Assembly: GCA_951217055.1 (NCBI GenBank)
Contig: OX578276.1
Span: 15,669,430 to 15,733,429 of the forward strand
Reading direction: 5' to 3'
DNA: 64,000 nt
Origin: Gerris lacustris
Taxonomy: Eukaryota > Arthropoda > Insecta > Hemiptera > Gerridae
Shown: positions 23,001-31,809 of the stretch, one piece after another
How positions within the stretch are numbered: the first letter of the stretch is position 1
How the letters are laid out: each line of letters starts with the position of its first letter
Position numbers and translations under genes: made by a program
Notes under the pieces: model-generated
Seen by the model: only the letters and a program-made list of their open reading frames with translations
The model's database searches: none
What the model was told of the DNA's origin: nothing

Positions 23001-26000
23001 CAAACCGAACGATTGGACTATAAGTTGAAAGGCATGAATGACTAGTTTAGACACCCCTGCAGATTGAACGTACGTTTTGTATGACCAGACAAACCGAACG
23101 ATTGGACTATAAGTTGAAAAGCATGAATGACTAGTTTAGACACCCCTGCAGATTGAACGTACGTTTTGTATAACCAGACAAACCGAACGATTGGACTATA
23201 AGTTGAAAGGCATGAATGACTAGTTTAGACACCCCTACAGATTGAACGTACGTTTTGTATGACCAGACAAACCGAACGATTGGACTATAAGTTGAAAGGC
23301 ATGAATGACTAGTTTAGACACCCCTGCAGATTGAACGTACGTTTTGTATGACCAGACAAACCGAACGATTGGACTATAAGTTGAAAAGCATGAATGACTA
23401 GTTTAGACACCCCTGCAGATTGAACGTACGTTTTGTATGACCAGACAAACCGAACGATTGGACTATAAGTTGAAAAGCATGAATGACTAGTTTAGACACC
23501 CCTGCAGATTGAACGTACGTTTTGTATGACCAGACAAACCGAACGATTGGACTATAAGTTGAAAAGCATGAATGACTAGTTTAGACACCCCTGCAGATTG
23601 AAAGTACGTTTTGTATGACCAGACAAACCGAACGATTGGACTATAAGTTGAAAGGCATGAATGACTAGTTTAGACACCCCTGCAGATTGAACGTACGTTT
23701 TGTATGACCAGACAAACCGAACGATTGGACTATAAGTTGAAAGGCATGAATGACTAGTTTAGACACCCCTGCAGATTGAAAGTACGTTTTGTATGACCAG
23801 ACAAACCGAACGATTGGACTATAAGTTGAAAGGCATGAATGACTAGTTTAGACACCCCTGCAGATTGAAAGTACGTTTTGTATGACCAGACAAACCGAAC
23901 GATTGGACTATAAGTTGAAAGACATGAATGACTAGTTTAGACACCCCTGCAGATTGAAAGTACGTTTTGTATGACCAGACAAACCGAACGATTGGACTAT
24001 AAGTTGAAAGGCATGAATGACTAGTTTAGACACCCCTACAGATTGAACGTACGTTTTGTATGAAGAGACAAAAGATACTTGTAAGTCGTTGTGTAAACCC
24101 GGTTTAACACATTGTATTGTCTCTTTATGGGATATCGAACTGATGATTTTGTGTTTATCAGGACTGCAAAAGAACCTTTAAATAATTGTTGGTATCTTAC
24201 CGTGTTCCAGAGATGGAAATTCCTTCAAACAGTCCTGAAAACTTACAGCTAGCTTCACGTACAAATTTTCTTCACAATGGCAAACCTGAAACATAAAGTT
24301 TTATTGAAAGCCTTCATTAACACTTTAGTGAAACAACAAAATGTTTTCTAAAGCTGATAAAATTAATGTTATAAGAACATTAAATCTATCGGTTATTTGT
24401 ACAAAACTTTCTGATATACATACAATTTCTGGGCGAGTTTTCCATTTGTTGGTTTTTTCCTGTTACAGTGCGATTACTGTCTATGTACGGGTTGCAAACT
24501 GTACGGTAAGAAACCAAGGTAAATTCATCTACGGTAACTTGCTTCATCGAAATCACACATTTGTACGTTAGTTACGTAAAGCAAAAATATGCGTTGTGCG
24601 GTCTGTGTTTGTTGAATGTGGTGAGCGTGCGTGGCAGTGTAGACGCTCACATAAAAATTATTGACTGCGGTAATTTTTAGTCACATATATTTTCGCCGTA
24701 CAGTAATTAAACACACAACGCAAATTTTTATTGGGGTGGACCTAGCTTAAGGTTAGGTTTACCAATGAAAGGAAAATAATGGTGATTCGCCCAAAAGAAA
24801 GAAATAAATAAACATATATCCTTCACTTAAGGTTATTTGGAATGAGAGAGCTCCATAAGGTTGAGATTTTTTGTTCAACTTGGGTTGGTTGCCCAACATG
24901 TTTCAATGTGAATAGGCTGGTCTTTGAAACTAATTGTCAGGTTTAACAAACTTGTTTATAAAAAATAAACGGCTTACATTTTAATTGGCGAAGGTTGTTT
25001 TACTGACCTGCTGGACTGTGTATATAATATAAGGGTTTTTTAAAGGATATTGATGACAACAATAGTTTCAATCGGCCTTCAGATTTGTGGATCTACATTT
25101 ATAATTATTATGTATTTGTATTTTTCTTGGGCAATACTGTCCTCTAATCATGACATTTCAAAGTTTGAAACTAAGCCTGGACGCACATTAAGGCGCAGGC
25201 GACGCAGGCCAGCACAGTTTCTTTCAACCGCAGATACATATATACGAAACCGCACGAATTGAGACACAGTAGAGCAGGGCAGTACTAACCCAAACGTGTT
25301 AGGGGGCCTAGGTTGCCCGGAAAAGAGAGCGCAGCATAGGGCGTGTTCAGTAGGAAAATGTTGGCCACTGAACTTGAGCTCTGGGTTCATTTCCCGGACC
25401 AGGCCCCCCGCTCAATGTTCACCCAGCATTGTTTAAATAAATGGGTAGCTGCTCGAAAGGAGTAGCACCACCAGGTTTCGGCCTGTAACCATATTCGACA
25501 CTTTCGGTTTGATATAAAACCGAGAAGTGCGACTTGGTTAACGACCACACTTCACACAATGTGAAGAGTTTGGTCTTCCAACCCGGGTTTGTTCAATGGG
25601 CCCACCTACGTGGCCTGCATACTACGGGTGTAAAAGCCCCCAGGTAACACACAAAAAAAAACCCAAACGTGGCCTATCCGATACTAGTGATTCTGACGTG
25701 GCGTCTCGATTCACACTGTCTCGTATATTTCTGCGTTTAAAAAAAAACTAGCCTGCGTCTTAATGTGAGCCCAGGCAAATGTTTGTCAAACCTGTTTTTT
25801 TTATATTGCCTGTTGTTGAAGTTGGTTAACAACAAATCTCAACGAGTATGGTATCCTTTACCAAACTATCGTTGTCTGTTTGCTGTGCAGTAACGGACTA
25901 CTTGTGCGCATTAATTAGTTGTTTATAAGGATGAGTTCCCACGGCCTGTGACTTGGCGAGCCACTCATTCCTGGCTCGTGCTCGTAGGCTCTGTTGAATG

Positions 26001-28852
26001 TCGGGAAAAGTCGAGCTACCAAGAACCATATCCAGCCTAGTATGTTACCATTACCACGACTCGAGGTATGTCACACTTTGAATCAAGCTCGCCAAGTCAC
26101 AGGCTCTGGGAACCCACCTTAATATAACCTTTAATGACATGTAATCATTAACTTTACAAGCTGCTAAATAGTAAAATTATATTTTTATATTGCATAACAA
26201 CCGTAAATTACCAGAACGTTATATTTTTAAAATTTATTCGTAACATGGATTTGTTTTAGCTTTGAAGTACAGAAGAAATATCCGTCACTCAAAAAACGGC
26301 ATGGAAAATGTGACACTCTTAAATATCGTGCAAGGAAGTTTGAATATGAGGAGAGAGACGAGTTTACACTTTACACTGACTTGTATTCATTGCAGCACCT
26401 GATTTCGCCGGTAGAAGATCTACATTTTTATGTAAAATGATATCATAGCTCCTAGAGGACCAAATGATAATCAATATGGATTAATGTTTCATAATTTCGC
26501 ACCGATTTTGATTTTAGACAAATGTATACTGGTTTTCTTCACTTTACGGGAAAACATTGACATGCTGATGTGTAAATTCAATGTCCAAAAAAGTATCCAA
26601 GATTCAATGTTTTTCCATGAAATGGAGAAAAATTAGTGTTTTTATTTTTTACTTTTCCTCACTACCTATAGTAGGAAAATTATTGCGTTTTCACCAAAAA
26701 TTTTTTTTTTCGAGATTTCAACGGAATTATCCGTTTTAGGTATTATTAAGACCTCCTGAGTGGTTTTCAGCATGACGTCTTTATGTATGTGAATCATCGT
26801 AGCGCCCAAGGTATTTAACCTAGAGAGTTAAAACTTGGCAGAAAAATCAATCCTTACCTGTAGTGGTTCCGCTCACTAATTAAATTTTTTCCGCCATCTT
26901 GAACCCAGTTTGCTGAGTCAGCAAAAATGTTTTAAAAAAATCGTAATACATCGAAAATGGTCCTGATCAAGTTGATATTTGGCACGAATGTACCTCTCTG
27001 TATGATAAACAAGCCCACCAAATTTCATTTTGATATTGACCGCTGTTTTATTAATTTTTGAATTTTGAAACTTTGACGGTTAATAATACCGAAAGTATAA
27101 ATAGGTTTTTGACATATAGGATATCGTTGGAACCGGAAAAAATTAAGGAACAAATATAATAAAACACGATGAAATTTCATTAATTAGTTTAAAAGTTATA
27201 AGCGAATATAATTATTTATTAGTGCGATAATTTTGATCACGTCAAAGTTTGTTTACATCTGTCAAAATACCGCCAAACTTCAAATAATTAAATCAAATAT
27301 AGGTATTAAAAATAAGGTTTTTTTTAAGAATGATAATAAATCAGTTAGTTCAGAATGGTCACCCATCCAAGTACTGACCACGTCCAATTCTGCTTCCTCC
27401 TGCTGCGAAGCAGCAGGAGAGGCCACTTTAGTGGCCTCTGAAGTGAGGAAAAGTTCCGAAGTACCCCGTACCCGATTTTTTATTTATAGGCCAAGTCATA
27501 AATTGAAAGAAGAAAACCCTCCAGAAATAACAAAATTTAAGGAATTTAAATTACATTTTTGGAAAAATTTAGTTGTAATTTTTGTGTGAAGATTATCAAA
27601 TCACTCTTTTATTTAACTTAGGAACATAGGAGATGATTATCAAATCACTTTTTTATTTAATGATATGTTTAATACACCTTTTTTAATTTATTACTGGATA
27701 CTATATTGATGGATTTTTTAAAGGTGAAAAATAAAAACGAACTTAATCCATTTTTTAAAGAAACGTTTCAGCTCTTCTTAGAGCCATCTTCAGTCTTTTA
27801 ATTCTAAAATTGAAACAAACAATCCGTTAAATAACCTTCTTTATAATAATAATCTTTCTTGATGTCATTTAAAGGATTATTTCTAATTTTTCTATAAATG
27901 TTTTTATCTATTAAATGTTTTATTTAACTTAGGAACATAGGAGATGATTATCAAATCACTTTTTTATTTAACTTAGGAACATAGGAGTTGATTATCAAAT
28001 CACTCTTTTATTTAACTTAGGAACATAGGAGATGATTATCAAATCACTCTTTTATTTAACTTAGGAACGTAGGAGATGATTATCAAATCACTCTTTTATT
28101 TAACTTAGGAACATAGGAGATGATTATCAAATCACTCTTTTATTTAACTTAGGAACATAGGAGATGATTATCAAATCACTCTTTTATTTAACTTAGGAAC
28201 ATAGGAGATGATTATCAAATCACTCTTTTATTTAACTTAGGAACATAGGAGATGATTATCAAATCACTCTTTTATTTAACTTAGGAACATAGGAGATGAT
28301 TATCAAATCACTCTTTTATTTAACTTAGGAACATAGGAGATGATTATCAAATCACTCTTTTATTTAACTTAGGAACATAGGAGATGATTATCAAATCACT
28401 CTTTTATTTAACTTAGGAACATAGGAGATGATTATCAAATCACTCTTTTATTTAACTTAAGAACATAGGAGATGATTATCAAATCACTTATTTATTTAAC
28501 TTAGGAACATAGGAGATGATTATCAAATCACTTTTTTATTTAACTTAGGAACTTAGAACATAGGAGATGATTATCAAATCATTTTTTTATTTAACTTAGG
28601 AACATAGGAGATGATTATCAAATAACTTTTTTATTTAACTTAGTAACATAGGAAAGTTTTTTGTAAATTTTATAATTTGGTGCATTTAGTGTTTATGCTG
28701 TTACTTTCTCGTGTTCTCATCATCTAAATTTAATAATTGATGGAAAATTTAATTAGACTTTGTAAGTTGTGAACGAACTTTAAAGTGCATTTACTTACTT
28801 GAAAATGGAATGCTGTTGTGAGCAGTGTAGATATAATAAGGTAAGATTTCAT
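11054..28852 (-). CDS. Odorant-binding protein A (classic OBP), 7 exons
   Basis: Spliced minus-strand gene: 28852-28799, 24285-24201, 18837-18782, 17899-17864, 17098-16981, 15801-15734, 11098-11054; 462 nt, 153 aa plus TAA. Every junction is GT-AG with no internal stop. Exon 1 encodes a hydrophobic signal peptide (MKSYLIISTLLTTAFHFQ). The mature protein has C1 (QDC), C2/C3 (CLVEC), C4 (LSC), C5 (DSC), C6 (IAC), spaced 28, 3, 41, 10 and 8 residues apart, the classic OBP disulfide pattern; two extra N-terminal cysteines (VCHC) are present. Family role: secreted helical carrier of hydrophobic ligands, often in sensillum lymph. The ligand cannot be inferred. The paralogue OBP-B is divergently oriented 9.8 kb away with the same exon phases. 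Introns carry hAT elements and two satellites. No obvious AATAAA; an ATTAAA lies about 90 bp past the stop. Confidence 0.94.
11796..13277. mobile_element. Non-autonomous hAT element with nested repeats
   Basis: Left end CAGTGGCGCACCCAGG, right end CCGTGGGTGCGCCACTG; perfect TSD cttatctc at 11788-11795 and 13278-13285. Inside lie an S1 repeat (12100-12660, minus) and a second right-end-like GTGTGCGCCACTG at 12791-12803, so a related element was probably inserted within it. Long G and C runs flank the ends. No transposase seen. Located in OBP-A intron 6. Confidence 0.88.
12100..12660 (-). repeat. Longest S1 repeat copy
   Basis: Joins the B-box SINE-like part (12100-12440; cf. 2010-2355) to the distal part found at 1-240. 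It shows that the two fragments belong to one element of at least 560 bp. The B box here is decayed (CGGACCCAGCC). Confidence 0.7.
13430..13810 (-). repeat. Dispersed repeat S3 with GACA tract
   Basis: Reverse complement of 39055-39430 and, in part, 38000-38120: shared AAACGGATTTCTGTCTTGGA, GACAGAC tract, AAAGTTGAAACTTATATGGG and TTACACCTATAGC blocks. Confidence 0.75.
14104..14140 (+). ncRNA. Hammerhead-like motif
   Basis: CTGACGA fits the CUGANGA core exactly, followed by a weak stem II and GAAATATAGCC, the same 3' half as 303-340 and 8424-8460. Confidence 0.45.
14910..15170. mobile_element. Nested hAT MITE, 261 bp
   Basis: Left CAATGGCGTACCTAGG, right GCTACGCTACTG; flanking 8-mers ctcacaat and atcacaat (7 of 8 match). 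Terminal sequence related to the 3658 element. Confidence 0.65.
15734..15801 (-). CDS. OBP-A exon 6
   Basis: Acceptor ATTTTCAG, donor AAG|GTAAGC; encodes GIKDSCEHIGKIIACYFTK plus NNK with C5 and C6. 68 nt. Confidence 0.95.
16257..16292 (-). ncRNA. Hammerhead-like motif, Penelope remnant
   Basis: Minus strand: CTTAAGA TGGCTCC..GGGAG ACGAAACG. Downstream sequence (GGTCACCATCGGAA) resembles that after the motif at 61239, so both come from one Penelope-type end. Confidence 0.45.
16369..16402 (+). ncRNA. Hammerhead-like motif, opposite orientation
   Basis: CTGAAAATGCCTC, loop, GGAGGTGAAATGTCC. Closest to 61239-61275. Together with 16257-16292 it forms an inverted pair about 75 bp apart. Confidence 0.4.
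16430..16640 (-). repeat. Degenerate S1 repeat
   Basis: Shares GAGTCGAACC, ACTAGATTTTTTCCAGG and GGAAGCAACTCCCCAAAT blocks with the S1 copies, at lower identity. Confidence 0.5.
16981..17098 (-). CDS. OBP-A exon 5
   Basis: Acceptor GCATTTCAG, donor ATG|GTAAAT; 118 nt, ends in phase 1. Encodes LKDGNPVVEGFKAVQDLKW and the C4 segment TLSCTEEN. Confidence 0.95.
17210..17700. repeat. AATAG-rich low-complexity tracts
   Basis: Two tracts (about 17210-17345 and 17555-17700) of imperfect AATAGAA/AATAGT words in OBP-A intron 4. The leucine-rich frames here are artefacts of it. Confidence 0.7.
17864..17899 (-). CDS. OBP-A exon 4
   Basis: 36-nt microexon between GTTGGCAG and GTAAGT: CLVECTLIRTGV with C2 and C3. 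Confidence 0.95.
18040..18295 (-). repeat. tRNA-derived SINE
   Basis: On the minus strand TGGCTTCGATTCCGTGCC carries a B box, preceded by CAAGCGCATTGCCC-like tRNA head sequence. Non-coding, in OBP-A intron 3. Confidence 0.5.
18296..18620. repeat. Imperfect tandem repeat GGATAAAGTGAAAGT
   Basis: Alternating GGATAAAGTGAAAGT and AAAAAGGTGGAAATCC words with T-rich spacers, about seven cycles. In OBP-A intron 3. Confidence 0.8.
18782..18837 (-). CDS. OBP-A exon 3
   Basis: 56 nt. Acceptor AATTTCCAG, donor TTG|GTAATT. Encodes ESMKILTHEKIPVTKDEL, almost the same as OBP-B exon 3. Confidence 0.95.
18838..19806. other. OBP-A intron 2, proximal part
   Basis: AT-rich, no repeat family recognised. Confidence 0.5.
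19807..20190. mobile_element. MITE, ~384 bp
   Basis: 15-bp TIRs AACTACAGTATATGG / CCATATACTGTAGTT. The interior carries TATCGATATAT words near both ends. No clear TSD. Confidence 0.75.
20264..20676. mobile_element. MITE, ~410 bp
   Basis: Perfect 19-bp TIR GTTTCCATGATGTTTAAAT (20266-20284) and its complement (20656-20674). No coding capacity. Confidence 0.8.
20698..22186 (+). mobile_element. hAT transposon, decayed, 1489 bp
   Basis: TIR TAGAGTTCGGAT at both ends; perfect TSD gttattaa at 20690-20697 and 22187-22194. Many TGCATATTT words fill both subterminal regions, a likely transposase-binding array. Remains of the transposase lie inside. In OBP-A intron 2. Confidence 0.9.
21310..21745 (+). 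pseudogene. hAT transposase C-terminal remnant
   Basis: Interrupted frames read KLETPGLELTKAVALLEELK, then GCRVRLGKDFDKKL, then after a break DVAALKYVPVVSCDVERTFS..MVLSDRRQNF..NLEKVLVV and a stop. The last block is the hAT dimerisation region (CDVERTFS). Frameshifts make it non-functional. The DDE catalytic part is gone. Confidence 0.8.
22376..24066 (+). repeat. 89-bp satellite, ~19 copies, higher-order structure
   Basis: Unit from GATTGGACTATAAGTTGAAA through CTAGTTTAGACACCCCTGCA to AGACAAACCGAAC. Copies 2-5 are variants with AAGTAGTTG and GAACCGACA. From about 22815 to 23360 three variant units (AAAAGC/CTGCAG, TATAACCAG, CTACAG) recur as a 267-bp higher-order unit. First copy diverged. In OBP-A intron 2, immediately downstream of exon 2 in gene sense. 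Confidence 0.97.
24201..24285 (-). CDS. OBP-A exon 2
   Basis: 85 nt, phase 0 to 1. Acceptor ATGTTTCAG, donor ACG|GTAAGA. Encodes VCHCEENLYVKLAVSFQDC with C1, then LKEFPSLEH. Confidence 0.95.
24290..25040. other. OBP-A intron 1, proximal part
   Basis: No feature recognised beyond intronic AT-rich sequence. Confidence 0.5.
25340..25660 (-). repeat. SINE-like repeat S2
   Basis: Contains CTCTGGGTTCATTTCCCGGA (B-box-like), GCTCAATGTTCACCCAGCAT and ACACTTCACACAATGTGAAG. The distal part matches 8990-9130 inverted. The block around 43208-43300 is a related head (GGTTCAATTCG..ATTCACCCAACAT). Strand is a guess. Confidence 0.6.
25661..27350. other. Non-coding intronic DNA
   Basis: OBP-A intron 1. About 26700-26830 weakly resembles the distal S1 repeat (CGAGATTTC, CCTCCTGAGT). 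Otherwise nothing recognised. Confidence 0.5.
27353..27400 (-). repeat. 5S rRNA-derived fragment
   Basis: Minus strand reads GTCAGTACTTGGATGGGTGA, the conserved box-C region of 5S rRNA, with an upstream GAATTGGACGTG in place of the usual intermediate element. Only about 45 nt are 5S-like, so a SINE3-type head or a pseudogene fragment, not a 5S gene. Confidence 0.7.
27397..27438. repeat. Two abutting perfect hairpins
   Basis: Hairpin 1 (27397-27419): CTCCTGCTGC, GAA loop, GCAGCAGGAG. Hairpin 2 (27419-27438): GAGGCCACT, TT, AGTGGCCTC. Both stems are perfect and share base 27419. They directly follow the 5S-like fragment. Confidence 0.85.
27590..28655 (+). repeat. 44-bp satellite, ~18 copies in two blocks
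   Basis: Unit AACTTAGGAACATAGGAGAT + GATTATCAAATCACTCTTTT + ATTT. A short block at 27590-27662 and a long, nearly homogeneous block at about 27920-28655 are separated by 250 bp holding the hammerhead-like motif at 27763. In OBP-A intron 1, close to the exon 1 donor. Confidence 0.97.
27763..27793 (-). ncRNA. Best hammerhead-like motif in the window
   Basis: Minus strand: CTGAAGA, TG, stem GCTCT, loop AAGA, stem AGAGC, T, GAAAC. Both conserved cores (CUGANGA and GAAA) and a five-pair stem II are present. Typical of Penelope-like terminal repeats (family knowledge). Stems I and III not established. Confidence 0.6.
28799..28852 (-). CDS. OBP-A exon 1, signal peptide
   Basis: ATG in TCTGCTATGA context shared with OBP-B; 18 codons (MKSYLIISTLLTTAFHFQ), then donor GTAAGT in phase 0. 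Start chosen because it is the first ATG, gives a signal peptide and is conserved in the paralogue. Confidence 0.92.
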
Positions 28853-28970
28853 AGCAGAGCAGTGAATATTTCCTGTGAAAGACCAACTTACCTCAAATGT
28901 TCACGACACAGTGGTTATGTTATTTTTTTAATATTAAATTTGTAAACTTACTTTATCTAACCTTCAACTA
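28853..28970 (-). promoter_or_regulatory. OBP-A promoter / 5'UTR block
   Basis: Shares AGTTGAAGGTTAGA and, next to the ATG, AGTTGGTCTTTCACAGGAAA and TATTCACTGCTCTGCT with OBP-B (38551-38656). At the position of OBP-B's TATATAA this copy reads TTTACAA, so its TATA box looks decayed. Confidence 0.65.
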
Positions 28971-30247
28971 TAAATATATATTTCTTTATCATACCTGATG
29001 AGACACTGAGCAATTTTGCAGATTCATTCCTTTGGTTTATGCATACATATACATACATTAGCCTTTACTACGCGGAGCTCCTGCTAGGTATCAGTGACTT
29101 AGTTTTTAATAACTAGGTAATTAAAATCAAAGCCTTAACTAATTACCATTTGATTGCATTTTTATTGTCTGTTTTATGTAAATATTAAAAGTAAAGAAGT
29201 AAACAACAATTAAATAATTCTAGATTAGATTAGATTAGTATATTTGATTAAGCTACAAACTTTTTCAAATAGAAGTTTGGTAAGATTAAAACTTATAAAT
29301 AATAATTAATTAATTTATAAATTAAAAGAAAATAACAAAAATGCATTTATAAATATAAACTTATGCATGTATATAATATGAATATTTTAATTACATACAC
29401 ATACACAAATACACATAGATGCTCACATACATATTTCAAAACTATTAATAATATATTAAGGCTGCACGGGAACTAAGGCCGACCACGCGCCATAAAACTA
29501 TATTCAATCTAGAAACTTGAAAATGTTGTATATAGTTTGAGAAAAAGCCATCGGGTAAATTAGTTTTTGTTTTTCTTATTACATTAGTTTTATTGATAAC
29601 AAATAAAATCTGAGAGAAAAAAAATTAAAATAAAAATTTCAAAATTTTAAAAACAGGCGGACATTTATATTTTTACGAAGAGCAATTGTGTGAGTTTTGG
29701 TTAAAAATGATTACACTGGTGAGGCGTAATCTTATGGAAACTTTTCTTAGATTTAATATTTGGAAGGTACTGACCCTGGCGGATTTTAAAAGAAATAAAA
29801 TTTATTGATATCTGATTTGTTGATTTTCCAATTTAAATTATGTGAAATCCGTTGATATCTCCGTTTTCTAAATTCTTGAGGGATATTAGCGTCAGGAGAG
29901 GGTAAGACGGAAGATCCTTGCAAATTAAAATCATGCTTCAAGCATGCATTTGAGTCGTCCAATCGCAATGAAACTACTGCGAAGTCTCTAGTACAAAATG
30001 TTCCCAATATAATAATGTTTTAAGATTTTGGAAAGGGAAAACATATTTTTCATACAAAATAAGGAAGGTGTCCAAAAATTTATAGAAAACAGATTTTTGA
30101 CTAAAAATAACTGTGAATTCTTAAAGATTCGTCGATTGGTTAAAACAAATAGGTAAGGGGACACAAAAAACATAATATTTAAGAACACATGGTGTAAAGA
30201 TGCATTGGAACATAAACAAAACTAAATACAGTGAGTCTCAAGAAATA
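28971..30247. other. Intergenic, no gene recognised
   Basis: Around 29060-29170 a fragment with CTACGCGGAGCTCCTGCTAG resembles 45598-45720 (CTCCGCGTGGGGCTCATGCT). A 73-codon minus frame at 29786-30007 has no recognisable domain. Confidence 0.45.
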
Positions 30248-30255
30248 GTATACAC

Positions 30256-31076
30256 CAGGGGTGCCCAACCTTTTTTAATCAAGGGCCACATTGTCAACAT
30301 TCAAAGGGAAGGCGGGCCGGGGGCCGGTGGTGCACCGGGGGGGGGGGGGATCCTTCCCCAGAAAATTTTAGAATTTTTACCCTCATAAAACACGTTTTTA
30401 TTCTTCCTAGAAGGTTAATTTTCCGTTTTGGTTTTAGCTGAAACACCATGTTAATAAAGTTTTTTTCTGTTACTAGCCTAGTTTTACTTTGCAGAAAATA
30501 AAACACTCAAATATATATTAAAATGGTTGTAATTAACCACACAGGTATAAAAATACAAAAATAACAGTATGAACTACAAAAAATTTAGTCTTTCATTTTA
30601 CAAAGTTATTAATCAAAATATCAAGTTTGTATGTAACTTAGGTTCAGTGAGATGGTTGAAACTGCTTTGCACTTGTACTTAAAATGTCTTTCCCCTTAGG
30701 CTCAAACTTGGTTGCACCAATCATTCTGTGTTCATCTGTGAGGGAAGACCGGAATTTTTTAATTTAATTTATTTTTGAAAATGTTTGTTCGCAAATATAG
30801 ATCGAGCCAAACACTGAGAACATGGTACGAGCAAACATTTTTAAGTTTTTGAAATCTTGATTGGGCAAGGCGCTGTAGAATGGCAACAGATCTCCTTTTC
30901 CCCATTCTCCAATATTGCTGGGAAAAATCAGCTGGGCTGTTCGGCATTAGGAAATTAATATATTTTAGATTCTCTGAATGCTTGTAAATTCTTCGTTTTT
31001 ATGGCAACACGGCGGGCCACGTAAAATCGGCTCGCGGGCCGGACTCGGCCCGCGGGCCGTAGGTTGGGCACCCCTG
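30256..31076. mobile_element. Non-autonomous hAT element, 821 bp
   Basis: TIR CAGGGGTGCCCAACCT and its complement AGGTTGGGCACCCCTG; perfect TSD gtatacac (30248-30255, 31077-31084). Subterminal GGGCCACATTG and CGCGGGCCG words are typical of hAT elements of this type. No transposase. Ends and TSD are undecayed, so it is fairly young. Confidence 0.95.
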
Positions 31077-31194
31077 GTATACACAATATGGTAAACTTTA
31101 TTATTATTAATTTTACGAAAAAAATTATTCTTCATAAAAAGTTCTGCATGGTACAAAACCTAAAATGCAACCATCAGATGACAAATTTTATCAG

Positions 31195-31500
31195 TCATAT
31201 ACGAGTTCATAATTACTTGGCCCCTTTGCCCAATGTTTTCCTTTTATTAGTTTTCGTTGGTATATTTAATTATAATTGAACATTTTATCAAAATATATCA
31301 CAAAAATAACTTCTCCTCGGCGGGGAATCGAACCCAGCCTCTCTCCCTCTGCGTTTCGCTATTTTCTCAGGAATTAGATTTTTCCAGGGAAAACTGCTTA
31401 TAACGTTAGATTAGTATTAAAATGGTCTACATTTTAGAATTTTTTAATCAAAATCGTCGGAACCGTTTTCAAAAAAAATAAAAAACTTGATTTTCGCTCA
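31195..31500 (-). repeat. SINE-like repeat S1
   Basis: Contains GGGGAATCGAACCCAGCC, i.e. GGTTCGATTCC on the minus strand, an intact B box. Good match to 39425-39720 and 2010-2355. Confidence 0.75.
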
Positions 31501-31809
31501 AGAGTAAAGTACCTTTATTTGTGACAAAATCGAAAATTGTTATTAAGAAAAGTTAATTAGAATTGAAAAACTACAATATATTTTATTTTATTTTTTTTAT
31601 TTATTACTTTTTTTACGAGCCCCTAAACAGCAAGAATGCCACAAGTAGGGCGCTCAGAAATACATATAATAAAATATGAAAAAACAAAAATAAATATTTA
31701 ACTGATGATTAACATTAGAAAAAAATAATAAAAATTAACAATTACATAAAATAAGAGATTATATAATAGTGAAAATAATAAATAACAAGAATAAATAAGA
31801 AATTGCAGA

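Noticed and set aside
22376..24066. CRISPR-like array
   Set aside because: Units are 89 bp with no constant-repeat/variable-spacer pattern, and the setting is eukaryotic. It is a satellite. The same holds for the 44-bp array at 27590-28655.
24341..24571. 76-codon plus ORF as an additional gene
   Set aside because: Lies just upstream of OBP-A exon 2 on the other strand, in the intron; no domain, poor codon pattern.
27353..27400. Functional 5S rRNA gene
   Set aside because: Only about 45 nt match; the 5' half and the 3' terminator are absent.
29786..30007. 73-codon minus ORF as a host exon
   Set aside because: No flanking splice sites with matching phase and no recognisable family.
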